DNA of 64,000 nt from Flavobacterium petrolei (lineage in GTDB: Bacteria > Bacteroidota > Bacteroidia > Flavobacteriales > Flavobacteriaceae): positions 496,001 to 560,000 of the forward strand of contig NZ_QNVY02000002.1 in the NCBI RefSeq assembly GCF_003314435.2. The letters run 5' to 3'. Under the pieces are notes generated by a model. It made no database searches. It saw only the letters and a list, made by a program, of their open reading frames with translations, and was not told the origin of the DNA. This document shows positions 1 through 9,837 of this stretch, in pieces. The first letter of the stretch is position 1, and every line of letters starts with the position of its first letter. The translations under genes were made by a program, and so were the position numbers.

Positions 1-62
1 TTTTTGAAAACAACTCATTTTTTAAACTATTAGGAAAACAATTGCACTTTAAAAATTCAAGT

Positions 63-1259
63 TTATTTATTCAACTCTAAAGCCGCTAAAATAAAAGGTC
101 CGGTAGCTTTTGGGTCGTTGTCTTTTTTTCTTTCGTTTACATAATATTCAAAAGAGCCATCACGATATGGATTACCTCCTAAACCTGCTACGGCGCATGC
201 TTGTGTAATAGTAACTTCACCATTTTGACCAACCTTAATTAAGTGCTTTGTCATACCTGAAAATGCTTTTTTAGCCGCAGTTTTGAATTTCTTATGCAAA
301 TACCCTTTGTTCACCCCTTTTGCAAAAGCATATGTGAACATTGCAGTTCCTGAAGCTTCTAGATAGTTTCCGCCTACAGCACCTTTGTCTGTAACTTGAT
401 ACCAAAGTCCCGATTTATCCTGAAACTTCACTAAAGTATTGGCTAATTGATTCAAGTAACTCACCAATTCTTTTTGCTTGGGATGGTCTTTTGGAAAATA
501 ATCCAATACATCTACAAGAGCCATTGCATACCAACCCAAAGAACGCGACCAAAAATTAGGGGAAGTTCCGGTTGTTTTGTTTGCCCAAGGCATTTGTTTG
601 CTCTCATCCCAACCATGATAAAACAATCCAGTCTTTGAATCTCGAGCGTTTTTTTGAATCAATTCAAATTGTTTGGCAACATCAAACAAGTTCTTTCCGT
701 CTTCGAAGGTTACGGTGAATTGCGCATAAAAAGGTTCCCCCATGTATAAGCCATCCAGCCACATCTGGTTTGGATAGATTTTCTTGTGCCAGAAACCGCC
801 ACTGGCTGTTCTAGGTTGCTCTTCAATTTGTTTTCGTAGTGTTTGAAGTGCTTTTAAATATTTGGCCTCTTTGGTAGTTGCATACAAATCAAATAATAAG
901 CGACCGGCAACAACCATATCTATGTTGTAAGTATCTAATTTATAAGTATCAATCGTACCATCTTGTTGAACCAATTTATCAACGTATGTTTTACTATACG
1001 CACTGTATTTTTGGTTTGGATGCTTTTTGTTCAATTCATCAAAAGAGGTTAACACTAAACCATGCACATAATCCCATTTTGGGGTAATGGCATCATCTAT
1101 CATATAGGATTCTTTGTGTTGCATCATGATTGACAAAGCCATTCGCTCCGACCATTTTAATTTTTTTGAAATGGTTTGGTCCTTTTGTGCGTTCATTTGC
1201 AATGAAACAAAAGCGATTAAAAGGACTGCTATTAGTGGTTTTAAAATGTTGTTTTTCAT
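63..1259 (-). CDS. GH105 unsaturated rhamnogalacturonyl/galacturonyl hydrolase (YteR-like)
   Basis: Secreted or periplasmic glycoside hydrolase that would remove the unsaturated uronic acid from the non-reducing end of pectin oligosaccharides, giving free unsaturated galacturonate for the KdgF/KduI/KduD route encoded nearby. The 398-residue product starts with a signal peptide ending near NAQ (residue 25). The rest is an alpha/alpha-barrel type sequence with the family motif WLDGLYMGEPF; D169 is the probable catalytic acid. A WSRSLGWYAMAL motif follows. Length fits GH105. It is the last gene of the minus-strand surface operon, 24 nt after the DUF4861 gene. Whether it prefers rhamnogalacturonan or homogalacturonan products cannot be read from the sequence. 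Confidence 0.9.
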   Translation of the reverse strand: MKNNILKPLIAVLLIAFVSLQMNAQKDQTISKKLKWSERMALSIMMQHKESYMIDDAITPKWDYVHGLVLTSFDELNKKHPNQKYSAYSKTYVDKLVQQDGTIDTYKLDTYNIDMVVAGRLLFDLYATTKEAKYLKALQTLRKQIEEQPRTASGGFWHKKIYPNQMWLDGLYMGEPFYAQFTVTFEDGKNLFDVAKQFELIQKNARDSKTGLFYHGWDESKQMPWANKTTGTSPNFWSRSLGWYAMALVDVLDYFPKDHPKQKELVSYLNQLANTLVKFQDKSGLWYQVTDKGAVGGNYLEASGTAMFTYAFAKGVNKGYLHKKFKTAAKKAFSGMTKHLIKVGQNGEVTITQACAVAGLGGNPYRDGSFEYYVNERKKDNDPKATGPFILAALELNK

Positions 1260-1282
1260 AGTAAGATTGTAATAGTAAAGGA

Positions 1283-2239
1283 TTACATTTTTCTTTTTTT
1301 ATTCAAAAGGGCTAATTTTTCATCTAAGTATTTCACGAAATTTTCCTTGGATTTAATCCCGTTTACCTCTTGTTCCCATGCACCTAAAAAATAAAAAGAA
1401 GTAGGTTTTGTTGTTGGTTTAAAAATCAAAAGATGATCAAATTCAGCATCCACTTCAGACTCTATGGTTTTAATTTCATAGAAAATAGCCATCCCCAATT
1501 TATCTGGCACCAAAGTCTGTGCGCCATAAGTAGCTAGGTATGCCCATTTTTTGTTTCGGCTTACTTTTTTGAGTACTTCGGTGTTTTTTTGTTTTACAAT
1601 TCCGGTACAAATTCCAGCAATTGCTTGTGAGGCTTGAATAGTGTGTTTAGTATAACGCTGATCAGGATTAATAGTCAATTCTGAAGTGAAATCAATTTTA
1701 TCCGAAGCTGATTTCCATCCGTAGTAATTGATTTTCACACCGGAAGATTTCGCTTTGTTTTCTACTTTGGCAATAGTCGAATCCACTTCATAAAAGTGTA
1801 GTCTTTCTTTATTTAAATACCTATCGATGGAACCAATTCCGATTCCTTTTCCAGCTTTTAAAATATCCGAACCCCAATCGCTCATTTCGTGGTAGGAATC
1901 AAAACCATCCTGACCAACTTGCGGAAGAATGATCGCTTCGGTTTTTTTTCCAAAAATATCAATAGCATTTCTCCAGTCCAGATACAATCGGTATCCAATT
2001 TTGTTGCTTTCCCAACCCGGACCTTCATAGCGAATATCAAACGAATGATCTGTATGTTCCGGAGCTAATTGGAGTTTTTCAACATTTTTGAAAGTCCCAC
2101 CAATGTATTTTCTACCTTCCCATTTGCCCCCTTCCTTTACAGAGATTTCAGCATAGGTTTTTGCATCATTCTTTTTTTGGGCTTGACTATTTAATACTCC
2201 AAGCAACGTAAGGCAAGCTATTATTTTTACTGTTTTCAT
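1283..2239 (-). CDS. DUF4861 family secreted protein
   Basis: A 318-residue protein with an N-terminal signal peptide (hydrophobic segment 5-20, probable cleavage after SQA). The body has the DUF4861 pattern: GPGWESNKIGYRLYLDWRNA, then DGFDSYHEMSDWGSDIL. DUF4861 proteins occur mainly in pectin and rhamnogalacturonan loci of Bacteroidota, and no activity is shown here by motif alone. The gene sits between the secreted esterase and the GH105 gene with gaps of only a few bases, so it is cotranscribed and probably acts on the same polysaccharide in the periplasm. A lyase-like or carbohydrate-binding role is possible but is inference. Confidence 0.85.
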   Translation of the reverse strand: MKTVKIIACLTLLGVLNSQAQKKNDAKTYAEISVKEGGKWEGRKYIGGTFKNVEKLQLAPEHTDHSFDIRYEGPGWESNKIGYRLYLDWRNAIDIFGKKTEAIILPQVGQDGFDSYHEMSDWGSDILKAGKGIGIGSIDRYLNKERLHFYEVDSTIAKVENKAKSSGVKINYYGWKSASDKIDFTSELTINPDQRYTKHTIQASQAIAGICTGIVKQKNTEVLKKVSRNKKWAYLATYGAQTLVPDKLGMAIFYEIKTIESEVDAEFDHLLIFKPTTKPTSFYFLGAWEQEVNGIKSKENFVKYLDEKLALLNKKRKM

Positions 2240-2244
2240 CTTTT

Positions 2245-3183
2245 TTATTTTAAAATTCTATCTAAAAAATCAGTTGTATCTGTTACAATTTTTTCGAACC
2301 AGGGATGGAAAAACCAAAAGGAATGTGGTGCATTTGGTAATTCTTTAGTTTCATTATAAATTCTATTTTGCTTCAAAATAGCAATCATATCCTCTCGTCC
2401 TGCATGAAAACGCACCATATCACTGTTTATAAATAATACGGGCGGAGTATTTTTGTCCGTATGTGTCAAGGCTGAAGCGTGCTTCCAAATGTCCGGTTTT
2501 TCTTCAAAAGTTCCGCCGAACCATTCACCGGCAACTTTCCCTTCTTGAGATTCCGGATGTTTAAAAGCCAGAATACCATCCATATCTATAATGGCTTGCA
2601 CATTTGCGTTTTGGTTAAAATCACTTTTTTGATCTTCAAATTCTAGATTATCATTTGTCGTCCCAATCAAAGCCGCCATTTGTCCGCCTGAAGAACAACC
2701 TAACACAGCAAATCTACTTGGATCTGCATTAAAATTTTTAGCATTCTCTTTAATGTACTTAATGGCTTCTTTTACATCAAATATTGCTGCTGGATATGCT
2801 GCTTCCGGAGATAATCTATATTCAACAGCAAAACAAGAATATCCTCTTGAAGCGATTTCTTGTGCTAAAATTTTCATCTGTGATTTATTCCCTGATTTCC
2901 ATCCGCCACCATGAATTAATACTACCGCTGGTTTTAATGAATTCCCTTTTTTAAAATAGGCATCTAAATGCAGTTCCCTTGTCTCCGTTTTTTTATAAAC
3001 CAATTCCTGTATCTGATTCACACTTTCATATTCTTGTTCCTGAACGATTTCAATAAAGGGAAACTTGATTTTGTCTTTATTAAAAGTGCTTTGAACCGTA
3101 TAAGAAGTATCTCTATTAGAGTGAATCTGTGAATGAAGCAAATTTGTAAATAAAATCAAAATGAGACAGCAAGGTTTTATCAT
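2245..3183 (-). CDS. Secreted alpha/beta-hydrolase esterase (pectin-locus carbohydrate esterase)
   Basis: Alpha/beta hydrolase of the esterase/lipase type with an oxyanion HGGG motif, a GCSSGG nucleophile elbow and a C-terminal PHSFW histidine region. It probably removes acetyl or other ester groups from pectin fragments. I chose the start at 3183 (MIKPCCLIL...) because it gives a clean signal peptide ending near HSQ. An in-frame ATG 63 nt upstream at 3246 would put 21 polar residues ahead of it. The gene lies between SusD and the DUF4861 gene in the same minus-strand operon, 5 nt from the latter. The exact substrate is unknown. A second, distinct esterase at 22177 serves the same locus. Confidence 0.85.
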   Translation of the reverse strand: MIKPCCLILILFTNLLHSQIHSNRDTSYTVQSTFNKDKIKFPFIEIVQEQEYESVNQIQELVYKKTETRELHLDAYFKKGNSLKPAVVLIHGGGWKSGNKSQMKILAQEIASRGYSCFAVEYRLSPEAAYPAAIFDVKEAIKYIKENAKNFNADPSRFAVLGCSSGGQMAALIGTTNDNLEFEDQKSDFNQNANVQAIIDMDGILAFKHPESQEGKVAGEWFGGTFEEKPDIWKHASALTHTDKNTPPVLFINSDMVRFHAGREDMIAILKQNRIYNETKELPNAPHSFWFFHPWFEKIVTDTTDFLDRILK

Positions 3184-3297
3184 TTTATTTAAAATAACGG
3201 ATTTAATGTATTCCTTATGAAAAAAGGAGCTTGATAAACCAATCAAGCCCCTTTTTTAACAAACTCAAAAAATTCAACCAAAAACTAATTTTATTAT

Positions 3298-4923
3298 TTA
3301 GTACGCAGGATTCTGTGGGTAACTTTTATTTTGATTCAAATCTAATGCTTCCTGTGGAATTGGTCTTAAGATTTTCTTCTCTCCATTAGCTCCGTCAAAG
3401 TTCGAAGCTTTGATTTTTGGATTGTATAAAGAAGCTCTTTCAATCAATTTTCCAGTACGTTTCAAATCGAACCAGCGGTTATATTCTCCAATCATTTCTC
3501 TTGCTCTTTCATCTAAAATATAATCAATATTGAACTGCCCACTTGTAGCAGCTATAACACCAGCTCTCCTTCTTACTTCGTTAAGCCTTGCCAATCCAGT
3601 TGTCGGATTGGTGCGCAAATAAGCTTCGGCAGCAATCAAATAGGTATCCGCTAATCTTGAAACTACAAAATCACGTGTACTTGTTCTAGGACTTGATGCG
3701 CTAGTGGCAAAAGGTGCTTTTGGATCATCGAATTTACGAACAGGTATGGTTTGATAATCATTACTGAAAGTAACCGAAGTACCGTAAGAACCATATAAAT
3801 GTATTGTTGCTTTAGGATTTGCCAATTTATAAGCTGCTAGTTCAGCATCTGTCATCCATTTTGGCACATAAAAATGTGCTACTGTTAAACCTGTTTTATC
3901 TGCTTTTGTATAAAAATCATAATAGGTCGCATACGCTTGCGTCATAAACGTTCCTTCCCATCTTTTATCTCCTTTTTCATAAAGTCCTATAGCGAAATCC
4001 GTTGGTAATAAAGTATAAGATCGGTAAGGTGCTTTCGTAGCCACTTCTGAACCTCCTAAATAAGAACTGAAATAACTGGCTTGACCATTACCCGTGGTTT
4101 GTGGATTAGAACTATTAGAACCAGCGCTGAACTGAACTGAGAATATAGTTTCCTTATTAATATCTATAGCAGTAGTAGACGGAAACCATAAATCATTATA
4201 ATTAAGCGTTAATGTTTCTCCTGCAATGGCCTCATCTGCATATTTAGCCGCAGTTGTAAAATCACTGGCTGCTCCAAAAGTTTCATATCCTCTTGTCAAA
4301 TGAACTTTTGCTAATAAATCTTGTGCAGCTCTTTTAGTAACGCGACCTGTAAAGGCACCTGCTGGTAATAAAGAAAGTGATTCTTCTAATTCTTTAATAA
4401 TAAAAGTATAGACTTCTTCAGCGGTATTTCTTTCAAAAGAAAGTACTGGAGAAGCATGATACTCCGTATCTAAACTTACACCGCCATAGGTTTGCACCAA
4501 TAAGAAATAAGCATTTGCTCTTAAATATTTTACTTCTCCGATACGATTTGTTAATGTGGTCGTTTTTTCGGTTAATGTACTATAATACAATGCCGTATTA
4601 GCTCTCTGAATAGCTTTATAACACTCTCTGTATAAGTAATCAACATTTGGAGATGCTGGAGTTAGTTGTGTGTATTGACTCAATTCTATCGGTTCTCTAT
4701 TTCTCCCTTCGGAATATAAATCAGTACCTGCAACAAATAACCATGGTTCACCACCATAAATATCTTTTAATTGTGCATAATTTGCATTAATTAAAGACTC
4801 AAATCCGGATGCTTTAAGATATTCATTCGTTTCTGCATTAGATCTATTATCTTCTTCTATGAAATCGCTACAAGAACTTAGTGTTAATAAAGCTATTGAC
4901 AGACTTACTATTATTTTTTTCAT
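3298..4923 (-). CDS. SusD/RagB-family surface glycan-binding lipoprotein
   Basis: A 541-residue SusD-like protein. The N-terminus is a lipoprotein signal with lipobox LSSC (Cys18), so the mature protein is tethered to the outer membrane and caps the SusC barrel to bind pectic oligosaccharides. The alpha-helical SusD fold is supported by the early NAETNEYLKASGFESLINANYAQ region, the central YFLLVQTYGG segment, and the C-terminal LDERAREMIGEYNRWFDLKR and IPQEALDLN signatures typical of the family. It starts 12 nt after the SusC stop codon, the invariable order of such pairs. Specificity for galacturonides is inferred from the GH28 and GH105 neighbours. Confidence 0.96.
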   Translation of the reverse strand: MKKIIVSLSIALLTLSSCSDFIEEDNRSNAETNEYLKASGFESLINANYAQLKDIYGGEPWLFVAGTDLYSEGRNREPIELSQYTQLTPASPNVDYLYRECYKAIQRANTALYYSTLTEKTTTLTNRIGEVKYLRANAYFLLVQTYGGVSLDTEYHASPVLSFERNTAEEVYTFIIKELEESLSLLPAGAFTGRVTKRAAQDLLAKVHLTRGYETFGAASDFTTAAKYADEAIAGETLTLNYNDLWFPSTTAIDINKETIFSVQFSAGSNSSNPQTTGNGQASYFSSYLGGSEVATKAPYRSYTLLPTDFAIGLYEKGDKRWEGTFMTQAYATYYDFYTKADKTGLTVAHFYVPKWMTDAELAAYKLANPKATIHLYGSYGTSVTFSNDYQTIPVRKFDDPKAPFATSASSPRTSTRDFVVSRLADTYLIAAEAYLRTNPTTGLARLNEVRRRAGVIAATSGQFNIDYILDERAREMIGEYNRWFDLKRTGKLIERASLYNPKIKASNFDGANGEKKILRPIPQEALDLNQNKSYPQNPAY

Positions 4924-4935
4924 TTTGATTTTGTT

Positions 4936-7900
4936 TTAAAATTTAATACTCATTCCCATTTGATAAGTAATCGATGCTACACGTCCTACACCGAATCCTG
5001 CGGCAGCCCATTCTGGATCATAACCGTCATAACGAGTAAATACAAACGGGTTCAGAACATTTACATAAAAACGCAAATACTTCATTTTAAATTTCTCTAT
5101 GATATTTTTATCAAAAGTATACCCTAGAGTAATATTTTTAATTTTCACAAATGAGTTGTCTCTGTAGTATCCTACACCATTAGAATTCCAATACGTCCCT
5201 TCGTTTTGAGCCATTGGATATTGGTTTGAAGCTTGAGCTGGCAAACCAGCATCATTAGCGGGAATATACCAATTAATATCTGATTTTTGACGACCTCTAT
5301 CACTTGTATTAGTAAAGTTAGCATGAAATGCACTGTATACGTAACCACCTTGACTAGTAATTGCTGAAGCTGCTAAATCAAAATTACCCACTGTTAATTT
5401 CGTAGAAATACTTCCTGTCCAATCTGGATTTCCCTGCCCTAAAATTTGTCTATCCGCAGAGGTGATTTTTCCATCTCCGTTCAAGTCTTCCACTCTGGCT
5501 TGTCCTTCCGTTTGTCCAAAAGATGCAGCTTCCGCTTTTTGATCAGCTTGCCAGATTCCAGTGAATTTATAATTGTAAATCGCATCGATTGATTCACCAA
5601 TAAATAAATTATTCCCTACATCATCAGACACATCGTCGTAAATAGATTCAATTTTGTTTTTGTTTGCAGAAAAGATGAAAGTCGTTTCCCATTTTACAAA
5701 ATCAGTATTGATATTTTTTGTGGTTACAAGTACTTCAACCCCTTTGTTACTTACTGAACCAATATTATTAGTATAGGTAGCGAATCCATTTTCTACCACT
5801 AATTTTTGTTTCAACAATAAATCTGTAGAAAGTCTGTCATAAACATCTAAACTACCTGTAATTCTGTTATTGACGAATCCAAAATCTAATCCTACATTAA
5901 ATTCTCTTGTTTTTTCCCAACCTAACTCTTTATTAGCCGGAGAACCTTGCAACCATCCATTTGCAGTAGTATTATTAAAATCATAATACGTTTGTTGATC
6001 TAATTTGTTTATCGTTGAATATTCGGCAACTTTATTGTTACCTGTAAATCCATAACTAATTCTGGCTTTTAAGTCTGAAACTGCTTTTTGGTTTTTCATA
6101 AAACCTTCATCACTTAATCTCCAAGCTAGAGCTGCTGATGGAAATGATCCCCATTTGTTATTTTCAGCGAATTTTGAAGACCCATCCCATCTGTCAGATA
6201 GGGTCAATAAATAACGCCCTTTGAAGTTATAATTCAAACGCAAAGCATACGAAAGCAATGTGCTTTTCACAAAACTAGAACCCATTAAAAAAGTGGATTG
6301 TTTTCCTGAACCCAAATTATTATAGGAAAGATCGAATGGCTGATCCGTGGAACTGGCAGATACTCCTTCTGTCTTATCATAATACATACTTTGTAGTCCT
6401 AATAAAGTAAAGGAATGATCTTTATTCAAATCATAATTAATAGTAAACTGATTGTCAAAAGTAGAATTAAAATTCTCTTCTTCGTAAATAGAAGCCGAAG
6501 GTAAATTTCTATTAGCTACACCTGTATTAGTCAAAGCTCCCCAAGATTTTCCGTTTTTAAATTGATCATATCCAACTGCGTATGATGATCTTAAGGTAAG
6601 CCAAGTGATTGGTTTATATTCCACAAATAAATTCCCTACACCATTCCATCTGTTGATTGAATTAGTGCTATTAGCAATTTCTAACAACGGATTGTACGTA
6701 CTTGTTTTATTAATCAAAAAAGCGCCTGTTGCATCTGTCAATTTCCCTGGTAATGGAAATAAATTTCCATTTAAATCGTATGGCGTGTAAAACGGACTTA
6801 ATCTAAAAGCTTCTTGCATTGCTAAAGCACTTCCTAATTCTTGTTCAGTTTTAGCAAGCGTTAAATTAGTTCCAACAGTAAATTTATCATTTACTTTATG
6901 AGTCAAGCCTACTTTAAAACTGTATTTATCTAATGATTCGTTGTCTACGTTTCCAGTTTCACCTTGAACACCTATAGCTAAATTATAAGACAATCCATTG
7001 TCACTACGACCTGCAATTGACAAATAATTATTTTTTTGAATACCGGATTTTAATACAGCATCATACCAATCAAATGTATCGTTATTTGCTACTCTGGTTC
7101 CTAACAATGTGTTTTGAGTTCCAAGTACAGTCGCATCTAAAATAGATGCAGTAACTGTTCCGGTAATAGGATCTTTTTTCGCCGTTGGTAAATAGGCTGC
7201 TTGATGATACAACCACCATTTTTGACCATCCATCATTCTAGGTAATCGAGCCACTTCTTTTCCTCCAATATAAGAATCAAAAGAAACCGACATGCTTGAT
7301 TTTACAGTACTCCCTCCTTTTGTTGTTACAATCACGACACCATTTGTACCACGTGATCCATAAATTGCTGTAGATGAGGCATCTTTCAAAATGTCAATTC
7401 GGGCAATATCTTGCGGATTTAAAAAGTCAATCCCATCAGTAGGCACTCCATCAACCACAAATAAAGGTGAAGCTTCGCCGCTCATTGTACTTTTTCCTCT
7501 AATTGAAATAGTAAAAGGATCCCCGATACGACCCGTTGAAGCATTAATTTGAACTCCGGCAACATTCCCTTGGATTCCTTCTAATGCGTTAGTTGTACTT
7601 CTTTCTGTAATTGTTTTAGCATCTAATGTACTTACAGAACCTGTCAAATCCGTTTTTTTAACTGATCCATAACCTACAACTACAACTTCCTGTAAAGTTT
7701 GAGACTGCTCAAGAAGTGCTACTTTTATGTTATTTTTACCTGCAACATTAATTTCTTGTGTCTCAAAGCCTATAAAACTAATCTGTAAAATAGCTTTGGC
7801 ATTTGATAGTTTCAAAGTAAAATTTCCATCAATATCTGTTACCGCATTGTTTTGAGTTCCTTTTTCAATAACATTTACTCCGGGTAAAGTTAAACCTGCG

Positions 7901-8031
7901 GCATCAGTGATTATACCGCTAATTGTTGAAGTCTGCTGAGCCTTCATTTCCTGACCCGTGAACAGGCTCATTAAAAAGAAAAAGGCAAAGCAGCATATTG
8001 AGCCTTTTTTAAATAAATGTCTGAAATTCAT
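4936..8031 (-). CDS. SusC/RagA-family TonB-dependent outer-membrane transporter
   Basis: TonB-linked outer-membrane porin that imports pectic oligosaccharides together with the adjacent SusD lipoprotein. The 1031 residues comprise a signal peptide (to about residue 32), a carboxypeptidase-regulatory-like domain (about 37-105, ISGIITDAAGLTLPGVNV), a TonB-box-like EVVVVGYG at 115-122, a plug domain with the KDASSTAIYGSRGTNGV signature, and a 22-strand barrel ending in a terminal aromatic residue (KF). The gene precedes susD and follows the GH28 gene by 43 nt, consistent with one operon. The length is normal for SusC proteins, and no truncation is seen. Confidence 0.97.
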   Translation of the reverse strand: MNFRHLFKKGSICCFAFFFLMSLFTGQEMKAQQTSTISGIITDAAGLTLPGVNVIEKGTQNNAVTDIDGNFTLKLSNAKAILQISFIGFETQEINVAGKNNIKVALLEQSQTLQEVVVVGYGSVKKTDLTGSVSTLDAKTITERSTTNALEGIQGNVAGVQINASTGRIGDPFTISIRGKSTMSGEASPLFVVDGVPTDGIDFLNPQDIARIDILKDASSTAIYGSRGTNGVVIVTTKGGSTVKSSMSVSFDSYIGGKEVARLPRMMDGQKWWLYHQAAYLPTAKKDPITGTVTASILDATVLGTQNTLLGTRVANNDTFDWYDAVLKSGIQKNNYLSIAGRSDNGLSYNLAIGVQGETGNVDNESLDKYSFKVGLTHKVNDKFTVGTNLTLAKTEQELGSALAMQEAFRLSPFYTPYDLNGNLFPLPGKLTDATGAFLINKTSTYNPLLEIANSTNSINRWNGVGNLFVEYKPITWLTLRSSYAVGYDQFKNGKSWGALTNTGVANRNLPSASIYEEENFNSTFDNQFTINYDLNKDHSFTLLGLQSMYYDKTEGVSASSTDQPFDLSYNNLGSGKQSTFLMGSSFVKSTLLSYALRLNYNFKGRYLLTLSDRWDGSSKFAENNKWGSFPSAALAWRLSDEGFMKNQKAVSDLKARISYGFTGNNKVAEYSTINKLDQQTYYDFNNTTANGWLQGSPANKELGWEKTREFNVGLDFGFVNNRITGSLDVYDRLSTDLLLKQKLVVENGFATYTNNIGSVSNKGVEVLVTTKNINTDFVKWETTFIFSANKNKIESIYDDVSDDVGNNLFIGESIDAIYNYKFTGIWQADQKAEAASFGQTEGQARVEDLNGDGKITSADRQILGQGNPDWTGSISTKLTVGNFDLAASAITSQGGYVYSAFHANFTNTSDRGRQKSDINWYIPANDAGLPAQASNQYPMAQNEGTYWNSNGVGYYRDNSFVKIKNITLGYTFDKNIIEKFKMKYLRFYVNVLNPFVFTRYDGYDPEWAAAGFGVGRVASITYQMGMSIKF

Positions 8032-8074
8032 AATTTAATTATTTGGTTAGTTAGTATATAGATAATAGTTTAAT

Positions 8075-9517
8075 TCAATTTTTAGGGCTTTCCGCAAGTA
8101 CTCCGTTGATATACGTATCGATTAATGTAAGACCTTCTAGGTTTTCGATAGAATATGCTTCTTTTACTTTAATAATTTTTACGTTCTTTAAAGTAACATT
8201 TTTTATAGGTGATTCTTTATAGCCTTTTGCCAAGATACCATACATTCCACCATCTTTTACTGTTATATTTTCTAGAAAAATATTTTGTATTTGAGGTATA
8301 AATGTCCCTGGTTTAGCGCCATAGACTTCATAAAACATATTTAATTTCAAAACAGCCTCTTTGACCTGACCGACTTCTAAATTTCTTACGTATACATTCT
8401 CGATGAGTCCACCTCTGTTTGAGTTTGTTTTAATTCTAATTGCTCTGTCAAGGTTTGGACTGTCCATAATACAATTCTCCACAAAAACATTTCTTACTCC
8501 ACCCGAAATTTCACTTCCAATTACAACCCCGCCATGACCATCAATCATTTTACAGTTTTGCACAACAATATTTTCACTTTTCATAGCCACACGCCTACCA
8601 TCAGCATCCCTTCCAGATTTTATAGCGATACAGTCATCTCCAGTATTAAAAGTGCAGTTTTTTATGATTACATTTTTAGAATATTCCGGATCACATCCGT
8701 CATTATTAGGACCGTGGCTTTCAACCGTTATTCCATCAATTATGACATTCGAAGATTTTATAGGATGAACAACCCAAAATGGCGCATTCACAATTTTTAC
8801 ATCCTTTAGAAGAACATTTTTACAATCAAAAAACTCTACAAAATTTGGTCTTAAATAATGTCCCTCACCAAAAACACGTTCCGAAACAGGCACTGCTTCT
8901 TCAGCCATGGCAATAAGACGCAATCGATTGAGAGGATCGTTCTGATTAGGCTTCTCTTCTTTCCAACCGTATTCCTTTTTAGAACACCACCACCACCAAT
9001 TTTCATTATTGGATTGACCGTTCAATATTCCTTTTCCGGTTACCGCAACATTAGTTTTTTGGTAAGCATATATTAAAGGAGAGTAATTCATCAATTCCGT
9101 TCCTTCCCATGAAGTATGTACTATCGGATAGTCAGCTGAATTTGTACTAAACAAAATTTCTGCTCCTTCTTGCAAATGAAGGTTTACATTATCTTCTAAA
9201 TGAATCGGACCGGTGAAATATTTTCCGGATGGAACTAAAACTTTACCGCCACCGTTTTTACCACAATGTTGAATTGCTTTTTTAAATGCCTGAGTATTGT
9301 CGAAAACACCTCCAGACTGAGCACCAAAATCAGTAATTACATATGTTTTATCCCTAAAAGAAGGCACCTTTACACTATCAATTATATGCTGCATCGTTTT
9401 CCAAGGATCAGCAGACACAATTGTTTTTGTTTGCTTTACTCCACAAGAAACAAAAAGCAATGAAAAAAGAACAATAGACGAAAGTCTGTTAATTATAAAA
9501 AATATTTTTTTTCTCAT
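8075..9517 (-). CDS. GH28 polygalacturonase lipoprotein
   Basis: Pectin-depolymerising glycoside hydrolase with a parallel beta-helix fold. The catalytic signatures are all present: NNDGCD at 271-276, GDD at 293-295, GHGG at 327-330 and RIK at 361-363. That order matches GH28, and the variant spacing resembles exo- or Bacteroidota polygalacturonases. I chose the start at 9517 (MRKKIFFIINRLS...), which gives a lipobox FVSC with lipidated Cys25. The longer open frame to 9601 would add 28 residues and run into the putative operator at 9585-9598. It is the first gene of the surface operon and probably faces the outer surface or periplasm. Confidence 0.94.
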   Translation of the reverse strand: MRKKIFFIINRLSSIVLFSLLFVSCGVKQTKTIVSADPWKTMQHIIDSVKVPSFRDKTYVITDFGAQSGGVFDNTQAFKKAIQHCGKNGGGKVLVPSGKYFTGPIHLEDNVNLHLQEGAEILFSTNSADYPIVHTSWEGTELMNYSPLIYAYQKTNVAVTGKGILNGQSNNENWWWWCSKKEYGWKEEKPNQNDPLNRLRLIAMAEEAVPVSERVFGEGHYLRPNFVEFFDCKNVLLKDVKIVNAPFWVVHPIKSSNVIIDGITVESHGPNNDGCDPEYSKNVIIKNCTFNTGDDCIAIKSGRDADGRRVAMKSENIVVQNCKMIDGHGGVVIGSEISGGVRNVFVENCIMDSPNLDRAIRIKTNSNRGGLIENVYVRNLEVGQVKEAVLKLNMFYEVYGAKPGTFIPQIQNIFLENITVKDGGMYGILAKGYKESPIKNVTLKNVKIIKVKEAYSIENLEGLTLIDTYINGVLAESPKN

Positions 9518-9584
9518 TTGGTAAAATATAAATTCCTTCAAATTTAGTTTTTTCTCTATGTGCTTAGATTCAAAAATCAAATCA

Positions 9585-9598
9585 TGCAATCGATTACA
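9585..9598. promoter_or_regulatory. Putative LacI-family operator upstream of the GH28-SusCD operon
   Basis: TGCAATCGATTACA, a near-perfect palindrome with the central CG typical of LacI-family operators. It lies 68 nt upstream of the chosen GH28 start. Matching sites occur at 20220-20233 and 21916-21929, before the other two transcription units of the locus. Confidence 0.75.
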
Positions 9599-9760
9599 CA
9601 AACGTAAATATTAATTTCCATTTAACCAAAATAAAATCAATAAAAATGTAGGTACCATAAAAAATATCCTATATTTATACACTTATTATAAAAAAATAGT
9701 ATTAAAAATACATTATAACTAGAAGCTTCTTAGATAAAACCTGTAAAAAATAAGATTTTA

Positions 9761-9774
9761 TACAATCGATAACA
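9761..9774. promoter_or_regulatory. Weak LacI-type site upstream of the regulator gene (possible autoregulation)
   Basis: TACAATCGATAACA shares the core ATCGAT and outer bases with the three stronger operators but has degenerate arms. It is 64 nt upstream of the regulator ATG. It may allow autoregulation or may be chance. Confidence 0.35.
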
Positions 9775-9837
9775 TTAAATAAGTATTTAAGAAAAAAAGT
9801 ATTAATTTTACAAATTCATAACAACTATTGATTCATA

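Larger units (their letters stand above)
9518..9837. other. Divergent control region between GH28 operon and LacI-type regulator
   Basis: A 320-bp AT-rich intergenic region between two divergent transcription units. It holds one strong palindromic operator (9585-9598) and one weaker related site (9761-9774). No small gene or RNA structure was recognised. Confidence 0.6.
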
